This document shows, piece after piece, positions 32,928 to 42,346 of a stretch of DNA of 64,000 nucleotides. The notes under the pieces are model-generated. The model made no database searches. It worked only from the letters and a program-made list of their open reading frames with translations, and had not been told where the DNA came from. Source of the stretch: Ignavibacterium sp. Its GTDB lineage: Bacteria > Bacteroidota > Ignavibacteria > Ignavibacteriales > Ignavibacteriaceae. How positions within the stretch are numbered: position 1 is the stretch's first letter; the number at the start of each line of letters is the position of its first letter. The translations under genes and the position numbers were made by a program. The DNA is taken from the NCBI GenBank assembly GCA_018335755.1, contig JAGXRK010000053.1, positions 124,001 through 188,000 of the forward strand, in the 5' to 3' direction.

Positions 32928-34499
32928 TTACTTAATTCTCTTAAACTCAATTCTTCTGTTCAATCTTCTGTTTTCTGCTGAATCGTTTGCAACTCTTGGT
33001 TTGTCTTCGCCATAACCAACAGCAGTCATTCTTTCTGCAGGAATACCTTTACTTACTAACCATCCTTTAACAGAGTCAGCTCTGCGTTGTGAAAGTTTCT
33101 GATTAGAAGCATTGCTTCCTACATCATCGGTATGACCACTTATTTCAACAACTATTTCAGGATAAGTCTGCATAGTTTTAAGAGCCTGCATAAGAATTTG
33201 CTCAGATTCAGGAGTAATGTCGGCTTTACCAGTTGCGAAGGTGATTCCTTCAAGAACAATTGGAACTTCCATCTTAACAACATCATCATCAGCAACTAGT
33301 GGATCGGTTCCACGTCTTACTTCAGTACCATCGTCAACACTTCCGCCATCTGTATCCATTTTCAAAGGATCAGTATTATAAACCATAACTTCTTCATAAT
33401 CACTCAAGCCGTCACCATCAGTGTCAACTTTTACTGGATCAGTCTTGTATTTCAATACTTCATCACCATCTGATAAACCGTCACCATCTGTATCTTTCTT
33501 GAGTGGATCTGTTCCATAAATATTTACTTCATCTCCGTCACTTAAGCCGTCACCATCTGTATCAGCTTTTAATGGGTCTGTGCTATATTTAAGAACTTCA
33601 TCTCCGTCACTTAAGCCGTCACCATCGGTATCACGGTTCAGAGGATCAGTCTTGTATTTGTAAATTTCATCATAGTCATTCAAACCATCGCCATCAGTAT
33701 CAGCCTTTAATGGATCTGTGTTATATTTCATAACTTCTTCACCATCAGTTAAACCGTCACCATCTGTATCCGGGTTATTAGGATCTGTTCCTAATCTTTC
33801 TTCTTCACATTTACCTAGTCCATCACCATCTCTGTCAGATGAACAACTTTCACCAGTAAATGTTAGGCCTAAACCAACGTTGAAATATGAATCCCAGATT
33901 TCATCTTTACCACTCCTGTAACCGTCAAGGTCATATGTTGTGGAAAGACCACCGCCTAATTGGAAATCAAAAAGCACATTATCCGAAAGTGCAAATTCAG
34001 CACCAATACCAGCCGGGATTATACCTACCCAGCCGTCTTTTTCTACAGCAAGGCCACCAACAGAGGGTGGTGTAGTGAGATCATAATTCATAATTCCACC
34101 GCCAACATAGAAGTAAGGATTCCATCCGCTTACGTCAAATGGACTTACTCTGAGTCTTAAATTGATTGGAATAATTGTAGCCTCATATTCGCCAAAATCT
34201 GTATTTTCTCCAAACATAGCTTTTCCAGCATATGTACCGTACCCGGCAACCAATTGAAGTTCAAGTGCATTTGTTAATTCGAATGCAATAAATCCTTCAG
34301 CAAGGTATGAAAAAACGTAAGAATCGAAAGAGAAGTCATCATTATCTCCTGTGAATCCAACATTTTTAAATTCGTTTTCAGGAATTATAACATTTCCGCG
34401 AAAACCGAATTTAGTTCCCCAATCCTTGAATTGAGCAGAAGTAAAACTGCTAACCAAAAATATCAGGGTTAGTGTAATTAGTAAAGTGCGAAGTCTCAT
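32928..34499 (-). CDS. Outer-membrane OmpA-family protein with thrombospondin type 3 repeats
   Basis: This 523-residue outer-membrane protein has a signal peptide (about 1-22, ending SSFTSAQ) and an N-terminal beta-barrel-like domain (about 25-210). Around eight calcium-binding TSP3 repeats (about 215-405) follow, with the unit DTDGDGLSDGDEVxxYxTDPLK. A C-terminal OmpA domain (about 415-523) contains ISGHTDDVGSNASNQKLSQR and NRRLNRRIEF and would bind peptidoglycan. The likely role is structural linkage of outer membrane and cell wall. Several TSP3 units are nearly identical at the DNA level, suggesting recent expansion by repeat slippage. The gene is monocistronic, ending in the terminator at 32874. 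Confidence 0.93.
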   Translation of the reverse strand: MRLRTLLITLTLIFLVSSFTSAQFKDWGTKFGFRGNVIIPENEFKNVGFTGDNDDFSFDSYVFSYLAEGFIAFELTNALELQLVAGYGTYAGKAMFGENTDFGEYEATIIPINLRLRVSPFDVSGWNPYFYVGGGIMNYDLTTPPSVGGLAVEKDGWVGIIPAGIGAEFALSDNVLFDFQLGGGLSTTYDLDGYRSGKDEIWDSYFNVGLGLTFTGESCSSDRDGDGLGKCEEERLGTDPNNPDTDGDGLTDGEEVMKYNTDPLKADTDGDGLNDYDEIYKYKTDPLNRDTDGDGLSDGDEVLKYSTDPLKADTDGDGLSDGDEVNIYGTDPLKKDTDGDGLSDGDEVLKYKTDPVKVDTDGDGLSDYEEVMVYNTDPLKMDTDGGSVDDGTEVRRGTDPLVADDDVVKMEVPIVLEGITFATGKADITPESEQILMQALKTMQTYPEIVVEISGHTDDVGSNASNQKLSQRRADSVKGWLVSKGIPAERMTAVGYGEDKPRVANDSAENRRLNRRIEFKRIK

Positions 34500-34613
34500 A
34501 TCGTACCCTTTCCTTAATAATTTAATGTATTAGTTAATTTGAACAAAAATAGGAATTAACTGATTAAATGTAATGAATATTAAATAAATTGTAAACAAGC
34601 AAAAATAAAATGT

Positions 34614-36245
34614 TCATGTAGGGTCATTTTGTACATATTCACAGCCTTCGGGTATCTCTGGCTTTACTAATATAGATTGTTCTCTAAGTAAAATAACCTG
34701 ACCCACCGGCATACTTTTTTTCTTTACTACGTACTTTTTAAAGCAGTATGAAACAGGAACAAGTCCGGCTGTTTTTGCCTTACTATGAAACGCCGCAAGC
34801 GAGGCTGTCTTTTTTAAAATATCTTTTGGTACAGATTCTTTTGAGTTATCTACCCGTAATACAACGTGTGAGCCGGAAACAGACCTTGCATGGAACCATA
34901 AATCATTTTGCTTTGCAAATTTTGTTGTCAGTAGATCGTTATTTTTGCTGTCTTTACCCACATAGACTCTATACTTATTATTAATCAAGTATTGCTTAAA
35001 TATTTTACTAATATCATCTTTTTGCTCTGATTGTAATTTTTCCTTGATGTTTAATTTTTTCATTATTTCATTCAGTTGTTTGATATTTTTAGGTAATTCT
35101 AATTGTTGGTTAATAGATAATAATTCTGAATATTTTTTTTCTGTGACTTTATAAAGTTGATTTGATTTTATAATGCTGATCCTGTCATTTTTTGCTTTTT
35201 CAAAATATCTGTCTGCGTTTTGTTTAGGTGCCAACAAAGGATCAAGTTTTATTCTGATTTTTTGCATATCACTGTATACGTCATCAACTTCAATTTCTTT
35301 CATTCCTTTTATTATTGAGCTGAGATTTATTAGAAGCAGGTTTCCAAACTTATTATATTTTTCCTCACTACTGCCTTTTTCTAATTGAGCTTTAAGATTA
35401 TTCAACTTTGATGATAAGCGATTAAATTCCCGTGAAAGGACCCTGTTTATCAATTTACTTTTATTTTTTAGTTCATCCAGATAATAATGCTTCTGAATGA
35501 AGAAATTAAATGACTCAATAACTGAATCGAATTTTTTATTTTCCGTATAATGCTGTTTATAAAATGTTTCAGGTAATAGATCTAAACTAAAATCTTTTGT
35601 ATTGATTATAATTTCAGGCTTTTTTGTCATTGCTTCATTGATTATATCCATTAAAAGTAAATCTGGATTTTTTTTATTCTCATATCTTACTTTAAATTCA
35701 GTAAAAATTTCTTTACCTATGTAAGGAAACTTATTTTTAACAATATCAATAAAATCTCCGGATTCAGATTCAGTAATAGAAGGGCAGTGAAGTTTAGTAG
35801 TAAATTCTAAATTCTTAATATCCTCAATAAAAGTCACAGAATATTGCTCATCATATTTTTTAAATGTTTCATAGTCGTTGTCAGTATTTATAAAAACTAC
35901 ATTGGTGTACTTGCCTCTAATGGCAAAGAAAATATTTGAGTTGCTTAGAGTTATCCTAATGACACGATCAGTTTTAGCAATTGACATTTCTATAAATTTT
36001 GCAGGCAGATGATCTGCAAAAAAACTCAACGTATTTTTTTTTGCTCGATGAAAGTTTTCACGAAGATTAATATAAGGCAAACCCGGATTAGTGCTTATCT
36101 CTAAAAATAATTCATTATTACTCGTACGATATGAGAGTATAATTTTATCTTTATCCTGTGAAAACGCTTCAATCAGTACTGAGCCTTTGATTCGTTCGGC
36201 GGTTTCGACAATAAATCTGTTAAGAAAAAAATAATTTTTTATCAT
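34614..36245 (-). CDS. rqcH: RqcH / NEMF-family ribosome quality-control protein
   Basis: This 543-residue protein has the NFACT layout. An NFACT-N domain comes first, with the D93-R94 pair in AKTDRVIRI that corresponds to the DR residues needed for C-terminal tailing in B. subtilis RqcH. A long coiled-coil middle (about 240-400) follows, then an NFACT-R RNA-binding domain (about 425-515) with NDLWFHARSVSGSHVVLRV. In the known system RqcH binds stalled 50S-peptidyl-tRNA complexes and recruits tRNA-Ala for alanine tails. Similar proteins were formerly annotated as fibronectin-binding. It starts at ATG 36245; a terminator for the neighbouring transporter lies in the gap between them. It appears to be transcribed with, or just after, the POT gene. 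Confidence 0.92.
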   Translation of the reverse strand: MIKNYFFLNRFIVETAERIKGSVLIEAFSQDKDKIILSYRTSNNELFLEISTNPGLPYINLRENFHRAKKNTLSFFADHLPAKFIEMSIAKTDRVIRITLSNSNIFFAIRGKYTNVVFINTDNDYETFKKYDEQYSVTFIEDIKNLEFTTKLHCPSITESESGDFIDIVKNKFPYIGKEIFTEFKVRYENKKNPDLLLMDIINEAMTKKPEIIINTKDFSLDLLPETFYKQHYTENKKFDSVIESFNFFIQKHYYLDELKNKSKLINRVLSREFNRLSSKLNNLKAQLEKGSSEEKYNKFGNLLLINLSSIIKGMKEIEVDDVYSDMQKIRIKLDPLLAPKQNADRYFEKAKNDRISIIKSNQLYKVTEKKYSELLSINQQLELPKNIKQLNEIMKKLNIKEKLQSEQKDDISKIFKQYLINNKYRVYVGKDSKNNDLLTTKFAKQNDLWFHARSVSGSHVVLRVDNSKESVPKDILKKTASLAAFHSKAKTAGLVPVSYCFKKYVVKKKSMPVGQVILLREQSILVKPEIPEGCEYVQNDPT

Positions 36246-36251
36246 ATCTTT

Positions 36252-36289
36252 AAAATAAAAACCCCCGTTATAAATGTTTAACGGGGGTT
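36252..36289 (-). terminator. Terminator of the POT transporter gene
   Basis: AACCCCCGTTA and its complement form an 11-bp stem (36260-36270 with 36279-36289). On the minus strand it is followed by TTTTATTT. It separates the transporter from rqcH. Confidence 0.88.
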
Positions 36290-36305
36290 GATAAATCTTA
36301 ATAAC

Positions 36306-37949
36306 TTAAGATTTGGCTGCCTGCTGCTCCTCAACTACTCTTCTAAGCCATTTGATCATTAAGAAAATAGCAATTGCAGCAATCATTGCTCCTGAAAAAT
36401 TTATCAGAAAGAAATAGATTTTATTATCAATGCTGTCCCACAATCCTGAAATAACACCTGATAATTTATTTCCAACAGAGGTTGATAAGAACCAGCCTCC
36501 CATCATTAATGATGTTATTCTAACCGGACTTAATTTAGAAACGAGTGATAAACCCATAGGACTGAGGAATAATTCACCAATAGTAATGACCATATAAGAT
36601 CCGAGCAGCCACATAGCTGAACTTTTAATCATACCATTATCTGAGTATATGACAGCTCCAACCATAACAAGCGTAGATAGGGCTGTTATGAATAGTCCCC
36701 ATCCAATTTTTGCCGGGGTTGATGGTTCTTTCTTCCGTCTTCTAAGCCATCCAAAAAATCCAACTACAACGGGTGTAAGTATAACAACAAAGAATGGATT
36801 TATTGATTGAAATATTTCCGTTGAAAGAAGTTTCAAATCTTTACCTTCTTCAGGCCACTGATCTTTTGCCAGATTAAAGAAATAAGGATGAGGACCCAAT
36901 TCCATTATTATCTTACCTTCATCGTCCAGAACTGCTCTGCCAAGTGAATCCAGTTTAGGCACTTCGCGATTTTCTGTATCTACTTTTTGAACTAATCCAA
37001 ATGTACCAGCAATTGTTTCAGCTGCTACGGGAAGTTTTCTGTCTGTATAACTTTCAGCCCAAATAGTAAGTGCGGAACCATTTTGGTGAAAGATAGCCCA
37101 GAAAATGATTACAACAAAAAATATAGATAATAATGCACCAATGGGCGCTTTATCTTCCTTTGATGCTCTGAACCAAAGTGAAAAATAAAAACTTAATATA
37201 GGGATGCATGCAAAAATGAATGCATCGGTTGAATCAGAACCAAAAAGATTATCCGGAATGAACCACCCTATAGTTCCTGTAATTGCTGCAGGTAATAATA
37301 TTACAGAAAAGATTCTCGGCAACGACATATCCTCTTTTTGAGTTGGTTTACGAATATCAGCTTCTTTAACGTGCTTTTGACCTGACATAAACCAGATTAA
37401 GCCAATGAACATTCCAATACCTGCAGCTGCAAAAGCATATCCCCAGCCGTAATAATTTCTTAAATAAGCTGCAATAAAATTGCATATAAATGCACCAATG
37501 TTTATCCCCATATAAAATATATTGTAGCCGGAGTCTTTTAGATCTTTGTATTTAGGATCATTATAAAGATTTCCAAGTAATGTAGAAATGTTCGGTTTAA
37601 AAAATCCATTACCTACTATTATAAAAAGCAGGGAAATATAGAAAGCTGTATAACCTGGTATTGCCAGCCCGATATAACCCAGCGCAAATAAAGTACCGCC
37701 TAAAAAAATTGATCTGCGATAGCCTAACACTCTGTCAGCCAGTAATCCGCCGAGAAAAGGAGTTAGATAAACCAGGGCAATATAAGTACCGTAAATATCA
37801 GCGGCTTCAGTTCTTGTTAGCCCTAAACCTCCTGTTTGAGTATCAATCATATAAAGAAAGAAAATACCGAGCATAAGGTAGAACCCAAATCTTTCCCACA
37901 TTTCTGTAAAGAAGAGAACAGGCAATCCTTTAGGATGTTTCTTAAACAT
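36306..37949 (-). CDS. Proton-dependent oligopeptide transporter (POT/PTR2 family)
   Basis: This 547-residue inner-membrane protein has about 14 hydrophobic helices. POT family signatures are visible: EMWERFGFY near 16-24 (the ExxERF motif used in proton coupling), GNGFFKPNIST near 112-122 and FYMGINIGAFI near 146-156. Such carriers import di- and tripeptides with protons. A hydrophilic insertion around 310-365 (FGLVQKVDTENREV onward) lies between helices, as in many Bacteroidota members. It is encoded alone, with a terminator following at 36252 and a 258-base gap before the plus-strand PASTA gene. Substrate range cannot be read from sequence. Confidence 0.94.
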   Translation of the reverse strand: MFKKHPKGLPVLFFTEMWERFGFYLMLGIFFLYMIDTQTGGLGLTRTEAADIYGTYIALVYLTPFLGGLLADRVLGYRRSIFLGGTLFALGYIGLAIPGYTAFYISLLFIIVGNGFFKPNISTLLGNLYNDPKYKDLKDSGYNIFYMGINIGAFICNFIAAYLRNYYGWGYAFAAAGIGMFIGLIWFMSGQKHVKEADIRKPTQKEDMSLPRIFSVILLPAAITGTIGWFIPDNLFGSDSTDAFIFACIPILSFYFSLWFRASKEDKAPIGALLSIFFVVIIFWAIFHQNGSALTIWAESYTDRKLPVAAETIAGTFGLVQKVDTENREVPKLDSLGRAVLDDEGKIIMELGPHPYFFNLAKDQWPEEGKDLKLLSTEIFQSINPFFVVILTPVVVGFFGWLRRRKKEPSTPAKIGWGLFITALSTLVMVGAVIYSDNGMIKSSAMWLLGSYMVITIGELFLSPMGLSLVSKLSPVRITSLMMGGWFLSTSVGNKLSGVISGLWDSIDNKIYFFLINFSGAMIAAIAIFLMIKWLRRVVEEQQAAKS

Positions 37950-38207
37950 GGAATAACCTCATTGTGTTAATATTATTAGATGGGTATATAGTGCTGAATA
38001 GTGATATGTCATTTTGATAAGTATATATATTTATATCACAAATTATGTTCCTAAGATGGTTTCAAATATATGCTATAATTATTTTTATTCATAGTTCTTA
38101 TTTAAGAATATTATTCGAAATACTTATTTTTATTTATTTTTAATTACTAATTTTACAATACTGATTTGATCTTATCATAAGTCTTATTTTCATAATTTTT
38201 ATTTCAG

Positions 38208-38960
38208 ATGAATAAACTTTTACAAAAACCATACATCAAAAAGTCCCTGATTGGCCTGGGAACTTTTATATTGTTAATTCTACTGCTCGATTTATTAATA
38301 ATACCCTGGTATGTTAGTTCTAAAGAAGTAGTTGTACCAAATGTGATAGGTAAGCACGAAAACGAAGCAGTTCAGATACTTAAAAAAGAAGGGTTCGACC
38401 CTGTAATTTCTGATACTTCTTTTATTGAGAACATATCTAAGGATCATATATTTCTTCAAAAACCTGAACCAGGAAAAATTGTAAAAGAGGGAAGAACTGT
38501 ATATTTATTTATTAGCGGCGGGGAACAAGTTGTTAGTGTTCCTGTACTTAAAGGGAAATCTTTAATTGATGCAAGGTTTGCACTTGAACGGGTTGGATTG
38601 AAGTTAGGATATGTTAATGAGGTTGCTTCTAATTATCCCCGTGATATGATTTTTGATCAGCAATATGTTGAAGGAACTCCGCTTAAAAAAGGTCAAACAG
38701 TTAGTGTTACACTAAGCACCGGCTCAGCTGCCGGTGATATCATTGTACCTGATCTGATCGGTAAATCTCTTACACAGGCAAGAATAATTTTAAATGATAG
38801 CTCATTAACTGTGGGTAAAATAAATTACCAAATATCCAGTACTTTATTGCCTAATACAATTTTAGACCAGTATCCTGCTCCGGGAAATAAATTAAACGCA
38901 GGTGAAAAAGTTGATCTGTTTATAACAAAAACCGGACAAATTCCTCAAGGTATTGAATGA
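38208..38960 (+). CDS. Membrane-anchored protein with three PASTA domains
   Basis: This 250-residue protein has a short basic N-terminus, one transmembrane helix (about 15-37) and three successive PASTA domains (about 40-107, 108-175 and 176-245). Each opens with a VPNVIGK / VPVLKGKSL / VPDLIGKSL motif. In other bacteria PASTA domains bind peptidoglycan fragments or beta-lactams and are part of PknB kinases or PBPs; here no kinase or transpeptidase domain is attached. The layout predicts an extracytoplasmic wall-sensing or scaffolding protein. The next gene, rpe, starts 16 bases after its stop. In FCB genomes a PASTA protein before rpe is a recurrent arrangement as far as I recall. Confidence 0.92.
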   Translation: MNKLLQKPYIKKSLIGLGTFILLILLLDLLIIPWYVSSKEVVVPNVIGKHENEAVQILKKEGFDPVISDTSFIENISKDHIFLQKPEPGKIVKEGRTVYLFISGGEQVVSVPVLKGKSLIDARFALERVGLKLGYVNEVASNYPRDMIFDQQYVEGTPLKKGQTVSVTLSTGSAAGDIIVPDLIGKSLTQARIILNDSSLTVGKINYQISSTLLPNTILDQYPAPGNKLNAGEKVDLFITKTGQIPQGIE

Positions 38961-38976
38961 AAAATGGAAATATAAA

Positions 38977-39630
38977 ATGAAATATTTAGCACCTTCTGTT
39001 TTATCCTGTAATTTTGCCAGTCTTTCACAGCAAATACGTTTAGTTGAAATGGGCGGAGCAGACTGGATTCACTGCGATATTATGGATGGACACTTTGTTC
39101 CGAATATCACATTTGGTCCGGTAATAGTTGAAGCTGTAAAAAAATCAACCAAACTTCCTATTGATGTTCATTTGATGATAAAGAAACCAGATGACTTTAT
39201 TGAAGAGTTCATTAATGCTGGTGCTGATTATGTTTCTGTTCACGTTGAAGAAGTAGTTCACCTGAACCGAACAATTAATAGAATTAAAGAGTTGGGAGCT
39301 AAAGCAGGTGTTGTTATCAATCCTGCAACACCTATCAATTCAATAATAGACATAGCTGAGTTTGTTGATCTTGTCCTCATTATGACAGTTAACCCCGGTT
39401 TCGGTGGTCAGAGTTTCATTTCGAATTCGCTCAAAAGGATTAAGGAAACAGTAGAGTTAAGACACAATTTAAATGCAAATTTTTTAATCGAAGTAGATGG
39501 CGGTGTTAACAATAAAACTATCACCAAAATAAAAGAAGCTGGATGCGATATTTTTGTCGCTGGTTCGGCAATATTTCATTCTGATAATATTTCTGCTTCC
39601 ACGGCTGAATTAAAAAACCTTATAAAATAG
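38977..39630 (+). CDS. rpe: Ribulose-phosphate 3-epimerase
   Basis: Rpe interconverts ribulose-5-phosphate and xylulose-5-phosphate in the pentose phosphate pathway. The 217-residue TIM barrel shows LAPSVLSCNF, HCDIMDGHFVPNITFGP (metal and catalytic residues), DVHLMIKKPD, MTVNPGFGGQSF and EVDGGVNNKT. I use the ATG at 38977, which gives the family start MKYLAPS; an in-frame TTG at 38953 lies inside the previous gene and would add eight unusual residues. It is followed by a terminator at 39654. Confidence 0.95.
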   Translation: MKYLAPSVLSCNFASLSQQIRLVEMGGADWIHCDIMDGHFVPNITFGPVIVEAVKKSTKLPIDVHLMIKKPDDFIEEFINAGADYVSVHVEEVVHLNRTINRIKELGAKAGVVINPATPINSIIDIAEFVDLVLIMTVNPGFGGQSFISNSLKRIKETVELRHNLNANFLIEVDGGVNNKTITKIKEAGCDIFVAGSAIFHSDNISASTAELKNLIK

Positions 39631-39653
39631 TTTTTGTAAATTAAGGATTTAAT

Positions 39654-39678
39654 AAAGCGACTTTGAGTCGCTTTTTTT
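39654..39678 (+). terminator. Terminator after rpe
   Basis: AAAGCGACT and AGTCGCTTT form a nine-base stem with a three-base loop, continued by a T-run (39672-39678). Confidence 0.88.
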
Positions 39679-39721
39679 GTTATATTTTGACTAATTATTT
39701 TAATAGTTCGGGCAACATAAA

Positions 39722-40873
39722 GTGGTAATACAAATCATAAATCTTTCGCCTTTGGATGTATTCAAAAAGTACAGCAGCGAATATAAAATATTCCGTGATG
39801 TGTATTCGCTGGGATTTTTCGGGTTAGAGATAAGAGCTATTACACCTGCACTCGCAAGTCTGGTTCAAAAAATTGTTCTCAGTGAAAAAGAAATCTGTTA
39901 TAGAAGAATCAAGAATAATCAGATTGATTTATTAGTTACCGGTAATTTAAGTTCATTTAAGGAAATTTCGAGAAAAATTGTTTCACACGGTGATGAAGAT
40001 CTTGGTTACAGAATTGTTAATGTAATTAAAAATTTTGAAGAATACGGGTTACAAAGTTACCGGATCGGAAATAAACAATTATCGTTTTCAACTCCGCTTA
40101 TTATGGGGATATTGAATGTTACTCCTGATTCATTTTCAGATGGCGGAAAATACGTGGATAGGGATTTTGCATTAGCACACGCCATTAAGATGTGCGAAGA
40201 TGGTGCTGATATTATAGATATTGGTGGAGAATCAACAAGACCGGGTGCTGATCCTGTTTCATTGGAAGAAGAAATTGATAGAACAATTCCGGTAATTAAG
40301 AGCATAAAAAAAGAAATTCCCGATGTTCTTATATCTATCGATACAACAAAGTCTGAGGTAGCAAATAAAGCATTAGAATCAGGTGTATCTTTTGTTAATG
40401 ATATCAGCGCTTTAACATTCGATAAAAATATGTTATCAATTGTAAAAAAATATGATGCCGGATTGATTCTGATGCACATTAAGGGAATACCTAAAAATAT
40501 GCAGGATCAACCTGATTATGATGATTTGATTGGCGAGATTTATGATTTTCTGTATAATCAATCTGTCGCTGCAGGAAAAAAAGGCTTAAATAAAATTATT
40601 GTTGACCCAGGGATAGGTTTCGGTAAAACTGTTGAACATAATTTTGAGATACTAAAAAGACTTGGTGATTTTAAATCATTAGGTTACCCTATAATGATAG
40701 GATTATCCAGGAAATCTTTTATAGGAAAAATATTAGATTTAAAAATTGATGAAAGAGATATCCCAACTGCCATATTGGAATCATTAGCAATACAAAATTC
40801 GGCACGAATAATAAGGACTCATAATGTTAAACTTGCTTTTCAATCGGGAAAAATATTAAAGAATTTTATCTAA
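39722..40873 (+). CDS. folP: Dihydropteroate synthase with N-terminal extension
   Basis: FolP condenses p-aminobenzoate with dihydropterin pyrophosphate for folate synthesis. The catalytic TIM barrel (about 125-383) contains IMGILNVTPDSFSDGGKY, DIIDIGGESTRPGA, ISIDTTKSEV, FVNDISAL, DPGIGFGKT and IGLSRKSFIG. The protein is about 383 residues, some 100 longer than E. coli FolP. The N-terminal 120 residues are an extension with the helix- and strand-forming segment IRAITPALASLVQKIV, whose function is unknown. The start is GTG at 39722. cdaA follows after nine bases; a folP-cdaA operon is known in Bacteroidota and Chlorobi relatives as far as I recall. Confidence 0.94.
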   Translation: MVIQIINLSPLDVFKKYSSEYKIFRDVYSLGFFGLEIRAITPALASLVQKIVLSEKEICYRRIKNNQIDLLVTGNLSSFKEISRKIVSHGDEDLGYRIVNVIKNFEEYGLQSYRIGNKQLSFSTPLIMGILNVTPDSFSDGGKYVDRDFALAHAIKMCEDGADIIDIGGESTRPGADPVSLEEEIDRTIPVIKSIKKEIPDVLISIDTTKSEVANKALESGVSFVNDISALTFDKNMLSIVKKYDAGLILMHIKGIPKNMQDQPDYDDLIGEIYDFLYNQSVAAGKKGLNKIIVDPGIGFGKTVEHNFEILKRLGDFKSLGYPIMIGLSRKSFIGKILDLKIDERDIPTAILESLAIQNSARIIRTHNVKLAFQSGKILKNFI

Positions 40874-40882
40874 GGAATCATT

Positions 40883-41701
40883 TTGTTTGAATTATTCAAA
40901 ATAGGTTTTTTAACAGTATCATTTACTGATTTGATAGATATAGCTATTGTTTCATTCATAGTATACAAGCTGTATATACTCCTGAGAGGGACAATTGCGG
41001 CACAAATATTTATCGGTTTAATGATAATCCTTTTAATATCCTTTTTATCACAGGCAGCCAATCTTAGGGCAGTCAGCTGGCTCTTAAAGTTACTAACAGA
41101 TATTTGGGTTATAGCATTTTTAATATTATTTCAGCCGGAAATAAGAAGACTTCTCGTAATTCTGGCAAGAAATCCTTTTTTAAGAGTATTCATAAAGTCT
41201 GATGCTCCCACTGCCACAGATATAGTTGCAGATTCTGCTTTTGAGCTGGCTCAGCAGCAGCACGGAGCATTAATCGTACTAATTACCTCTACCGGTATCA
41301 GAGGGTATGCTGAAACCGGTGAACAATTAAATGCCAGACTAAACCAGGCTTTATTAACTTCAATTTTTTATCCTAGATCACCACTCCACGATGGTGCTGT
41401 TATTATTAAAAATAATATTATTGAGGCAGCAAGATGCACTCTTCCTTTATCGGCAACAACGCAGATTGATGGTGAAACATTAGGAATGAGACACAGAGCA
41501 GGGTTAGGTATTACTGAAATGGCTGACGTTTTAAGTGTTATTGTTTCAGAAGAAACTGGACAAATCTCAGTTGCAGAAAATGGTAATTTAACCACTGGGC
41601 TTTCGAAAGATGCCCTAAAGAAAAAGCTTTCTCAGGCTGTTAAACAACCTGTTGTTAAAGGGTGGAAAGGATTATTCGATCAGTATAGAAAATCTAAATA
41701 A
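40883..41701 (+). CDS. cdaA: Diadenylate cyclase CdaA (c-di-AMP synthase)
   Basis: CdaA makes cyclic di-AMP from two ATP at the membrane. Three N-terminal transmembrane helices (about 10-95) precede the DAC domain. The catalytic DGA motif is D170-G171-A172 in LHDGAVII, and the RHR motif is R203-H204-R205 in GMRHRAGLG. The length of 272 residues is typical. The start is TTG at 40883 with AAGGA seven bases ahead. It is cotranscribed with folP. The reading frame of the following glycosyltransferase overlaps its 3' end by 50 bases. No other c-di-AMP gene (a CdaR-like or phosphodiesterase protein) is adjacent. Confidence 0.95.
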   Translation: MFELFKIGFLTVSFTDLIDIAIVSFIVYKLYILLRGTIAAQIFIGLMIILLISFLSQAANLRAVSWLLKLLTDIWVIAFLILFQPEIRRLLVILARNPFLRVFIKSDAPTATDIVADSAFELAQQQHGALIVLITSTGIRGYAETGEQLNARLNQALLTSIFYPRSPLHDGAVIIKNNIIEAARCTLPLSATTQIDGETLGMRHRAGLGITEMADVLSVIVSEETGQISVAENGNLTTGLSKDALKKKLSQAVKQPVVKGWKGLFDQYRKSK

Positions 41702-42344
41702 GGTTTGTGCTGTTATTCCATTTTTTAATGAAAAAAAAACTTTAAGAAAAGTTGTTGAAAAGACATCATTATTTGTAAATGAAGTAATTGCAGTAAATGA
41801 TGGTTCAACGGACGGTTCTGCCGCTGAATTAAATGATTTGGAGAATGTTTATATATTAAATTTTAAGAATAATATTGGTAAAGGGTTTGCTCTCAGGTGC
41901 GGTTTTGAAGAATGCTCTAAAAGAAATTGTAGATATATTGTTACACTAGATGCTGATTTGCAGCATGATCCCGAATTCATCCCTTTACTCTTGAAAAAAA
42001 CAGAATTTTTTGATATTGTAATTGGCAACAGACTAAATGATGTTAAACTTATGCCTTACTCCAGGCGCTTAAGTAATCGTTTAACCTCTTTTATGCTGTC
42101 AAAAAAAACAGGTGCAAAAATCATGGACAGCCAAAGCGGTTTCAGAGTTTACAAGGCAATTGTGCCTGCTAGTGTAAATACTGATATGAATGGTTTCGAG
42201 GCTGAAAGCGAAATTTTGGTAAAAGCTCTAAGAAAAAAATTTTCTCTTGGCTTTGTTGACATTCCGACAATCTATGGTGATGAAAAAAGTAAAATGAGAA
42301 CCTGTCCGGCAATTAAGGGATTCATTAAAGTTATGATGAGTTAA
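41652..42344 (+). CDS. Family 2 glycosyltransferase
   Basis: This 230-residue cytoplasmic or membrane-associated GT-A enzyme has VIPFFNEKKTL, NDGSTDGSA and DADLQHDPEF, which are the donor-binding and DxD-type motifs of dolichol-phosphate-mannose-synthase-like family 2 enzymes. MDSQSGFRVYKA is typical too. No transmembrane helices follow the catalytic domain. The only bacterial start codon in frame upstream of the first motif is the TTG at 41652, inside cdaA, so the genes overlap by 50 bases; a non-standard ATA start around 41685 would be the alternative. Lipid carrier and sugar cannot be read. Confidence 0.88.
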   Translation: MLKGGKDYSISIENLNKVCAVIPFFNEKKTLRKVVEKTSLFVNEVIAVNDGSTDGSAAELNDLENVYILNFKNNIGKGFALRCGFEECSKRNCRYIVTLDADLQHDPEFIPLLLKKTEFFDIVIGNRLNDVKLMPYSRRLSNRLTSFMLSKKTGAKIMDSQSGFRVYKAIVPASVNTDMNGFEAESEILVKALRKKFSLGFVDIPTIYGDEKSKMRTCPAIKGFIKVMMS

Positions 42345-42346
42345 TA

